Assembly: GCA_947243795.1 (NCBI GenBank)
Contig: OX365941.1
Coordinates: 682,001 to 746,000 of the forward strand
Direction of reading: 5' to 3'
DNA: 64,000 nucleotides
DNA from: Saccharomyces uvarum
Lineage: Eukaryota > Ascomycota > Saccharomycetes > Saccharomycetales > Saccharomycetaceae
Shown here: piece after piece, positions 63,625-64,000 of the stretch
How the letters are laid out: each line of letters begins with the position of its first letter
How positions within the stretch are numbered: position 1 is the first letter of the stretch
Translations under genes and position numbers: made by a program
The notes under the pieces: model-generated
Seen by the model: the letters and a program-made list of their open reading frames with translations, nothing else
Told to the model about the DNA's origin: nothing
Database searches by the model: none

Positions 63625-64000
63625 GCATTCCCTTTATATTTAATTGCACTTTCTAATGTATAACATCCTTAATTTATTGTATTTGTATCAAGTGAAAATG
63701 GTGTCTTTTCTTGAACACACCTTATAAAAACTTAAATTCTGAAATTTTGAATTGTGAGATCATTTGAAGATATTTTTTTCAGGGAATTTATAAGTGCCCT
63801 AAAAAGGAACATACATCAGGTGACAGAATCTAGATGTTACAGACTCTAGATTTAGTGTCGTGCTATTTTACAGCGAGGGGCACTTGATCTATACCCGTGT
63901 TTATCTGCTTTTCTAATTACTTGAAACTTCTTACATAATTAAAAGATGAAAATCAGGACAGGCGGATATTTCCCATCATAAGCAACGTGTAATACATCCG
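63625..64000. other. FRE4 3' flank
   Basis: AT-rich sequence after the FRE4 stop, up to the window edge. No feature is recognised. Confidence 0.5.

Overview
The window is about 64 kb of budding-yeast nuclear DNA. Gene order matches the right arm of Saccharomyces chromosome XIV, from SSK2 (cut by the left edge) to FRE4: SSK2, PPG1, HUB1, ABZ1, SOL1, EGO4, ARC35, MRPS12, RSM19, DBP6, ZRG17, MRX15, COQ2, MVD1, AGA1, PET494, TRM112, FPK1, YNR048W, MSO1, LYS9, BRE5, POP2, NOG2, ESF2, HOL1, BIO5, BIO4, BIO3, MNT4, FRE4. Proteins look like diverged orthologues of the S. cerevisiae ones as I remember them, so this is another Saccharomyces species. An intact SIR1-family (KOS-like) gene between ESF2 and HOL1, which I do not recall at this place in S. 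cerevisiae, points to the S. uvarum/S. eubayanus ('bayanus') branch. The species call is inference.

Left part (1-21 kb): dense housekeeping genes for osmostress signalling, PP2A-like phosphatase, splicing modifier, folate, TORC1 scaffold, Arp2/3, two mitoribosomal proteins, a ribosome-assembly helicase, ER zinc transport, mitochondrial membrane insertion, coenzyme Q and mevalonate synthesis. Middle (21-43 kb): the repeat-rich mating agglutinin AGA1 with Ste12-type sites, PET494, TRM112, the flippase kinase FPK1 next to a Cdc50-family flippase subunit gene, MSO1, LYS9 with two Lys14-type operators, BRE5, POP2, and the ribosome-biogenesis pair NOG2/ESF2. NOG2 is split by a 533-bp intron that carries an snR191-like H/ACA snoRNA.

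Right part (43-64 kb): a more plastic zone. It holds the SIR1/KOS-family gene, tRNA-Leu(UAA) with a relic solo Ty delta-type LTR upstream, about 2.5 kb of gene-poor DNA, a PAU gene, HOL1, the biotin cluster BIO5-BIO4-BIO3, MNT4 and FRE4.

The observations I rate highest are the SIR1/KOS gene with an overlapping upstream ORF, and the HOL1 leader. The HOL1 leader has the six-codon uORF known for polyamine control, but here it reads MLLLRS-stop instead of MLLLPS-stop, replacing the proline of the regulatory Pro-Ser-stop motif. An orphan promoter-like cluster (Rfx1-type X-box plus TATA) lies between LYS9 and BRE5. No CRISPR array, prokaryotic system or full-length transposon was seen.
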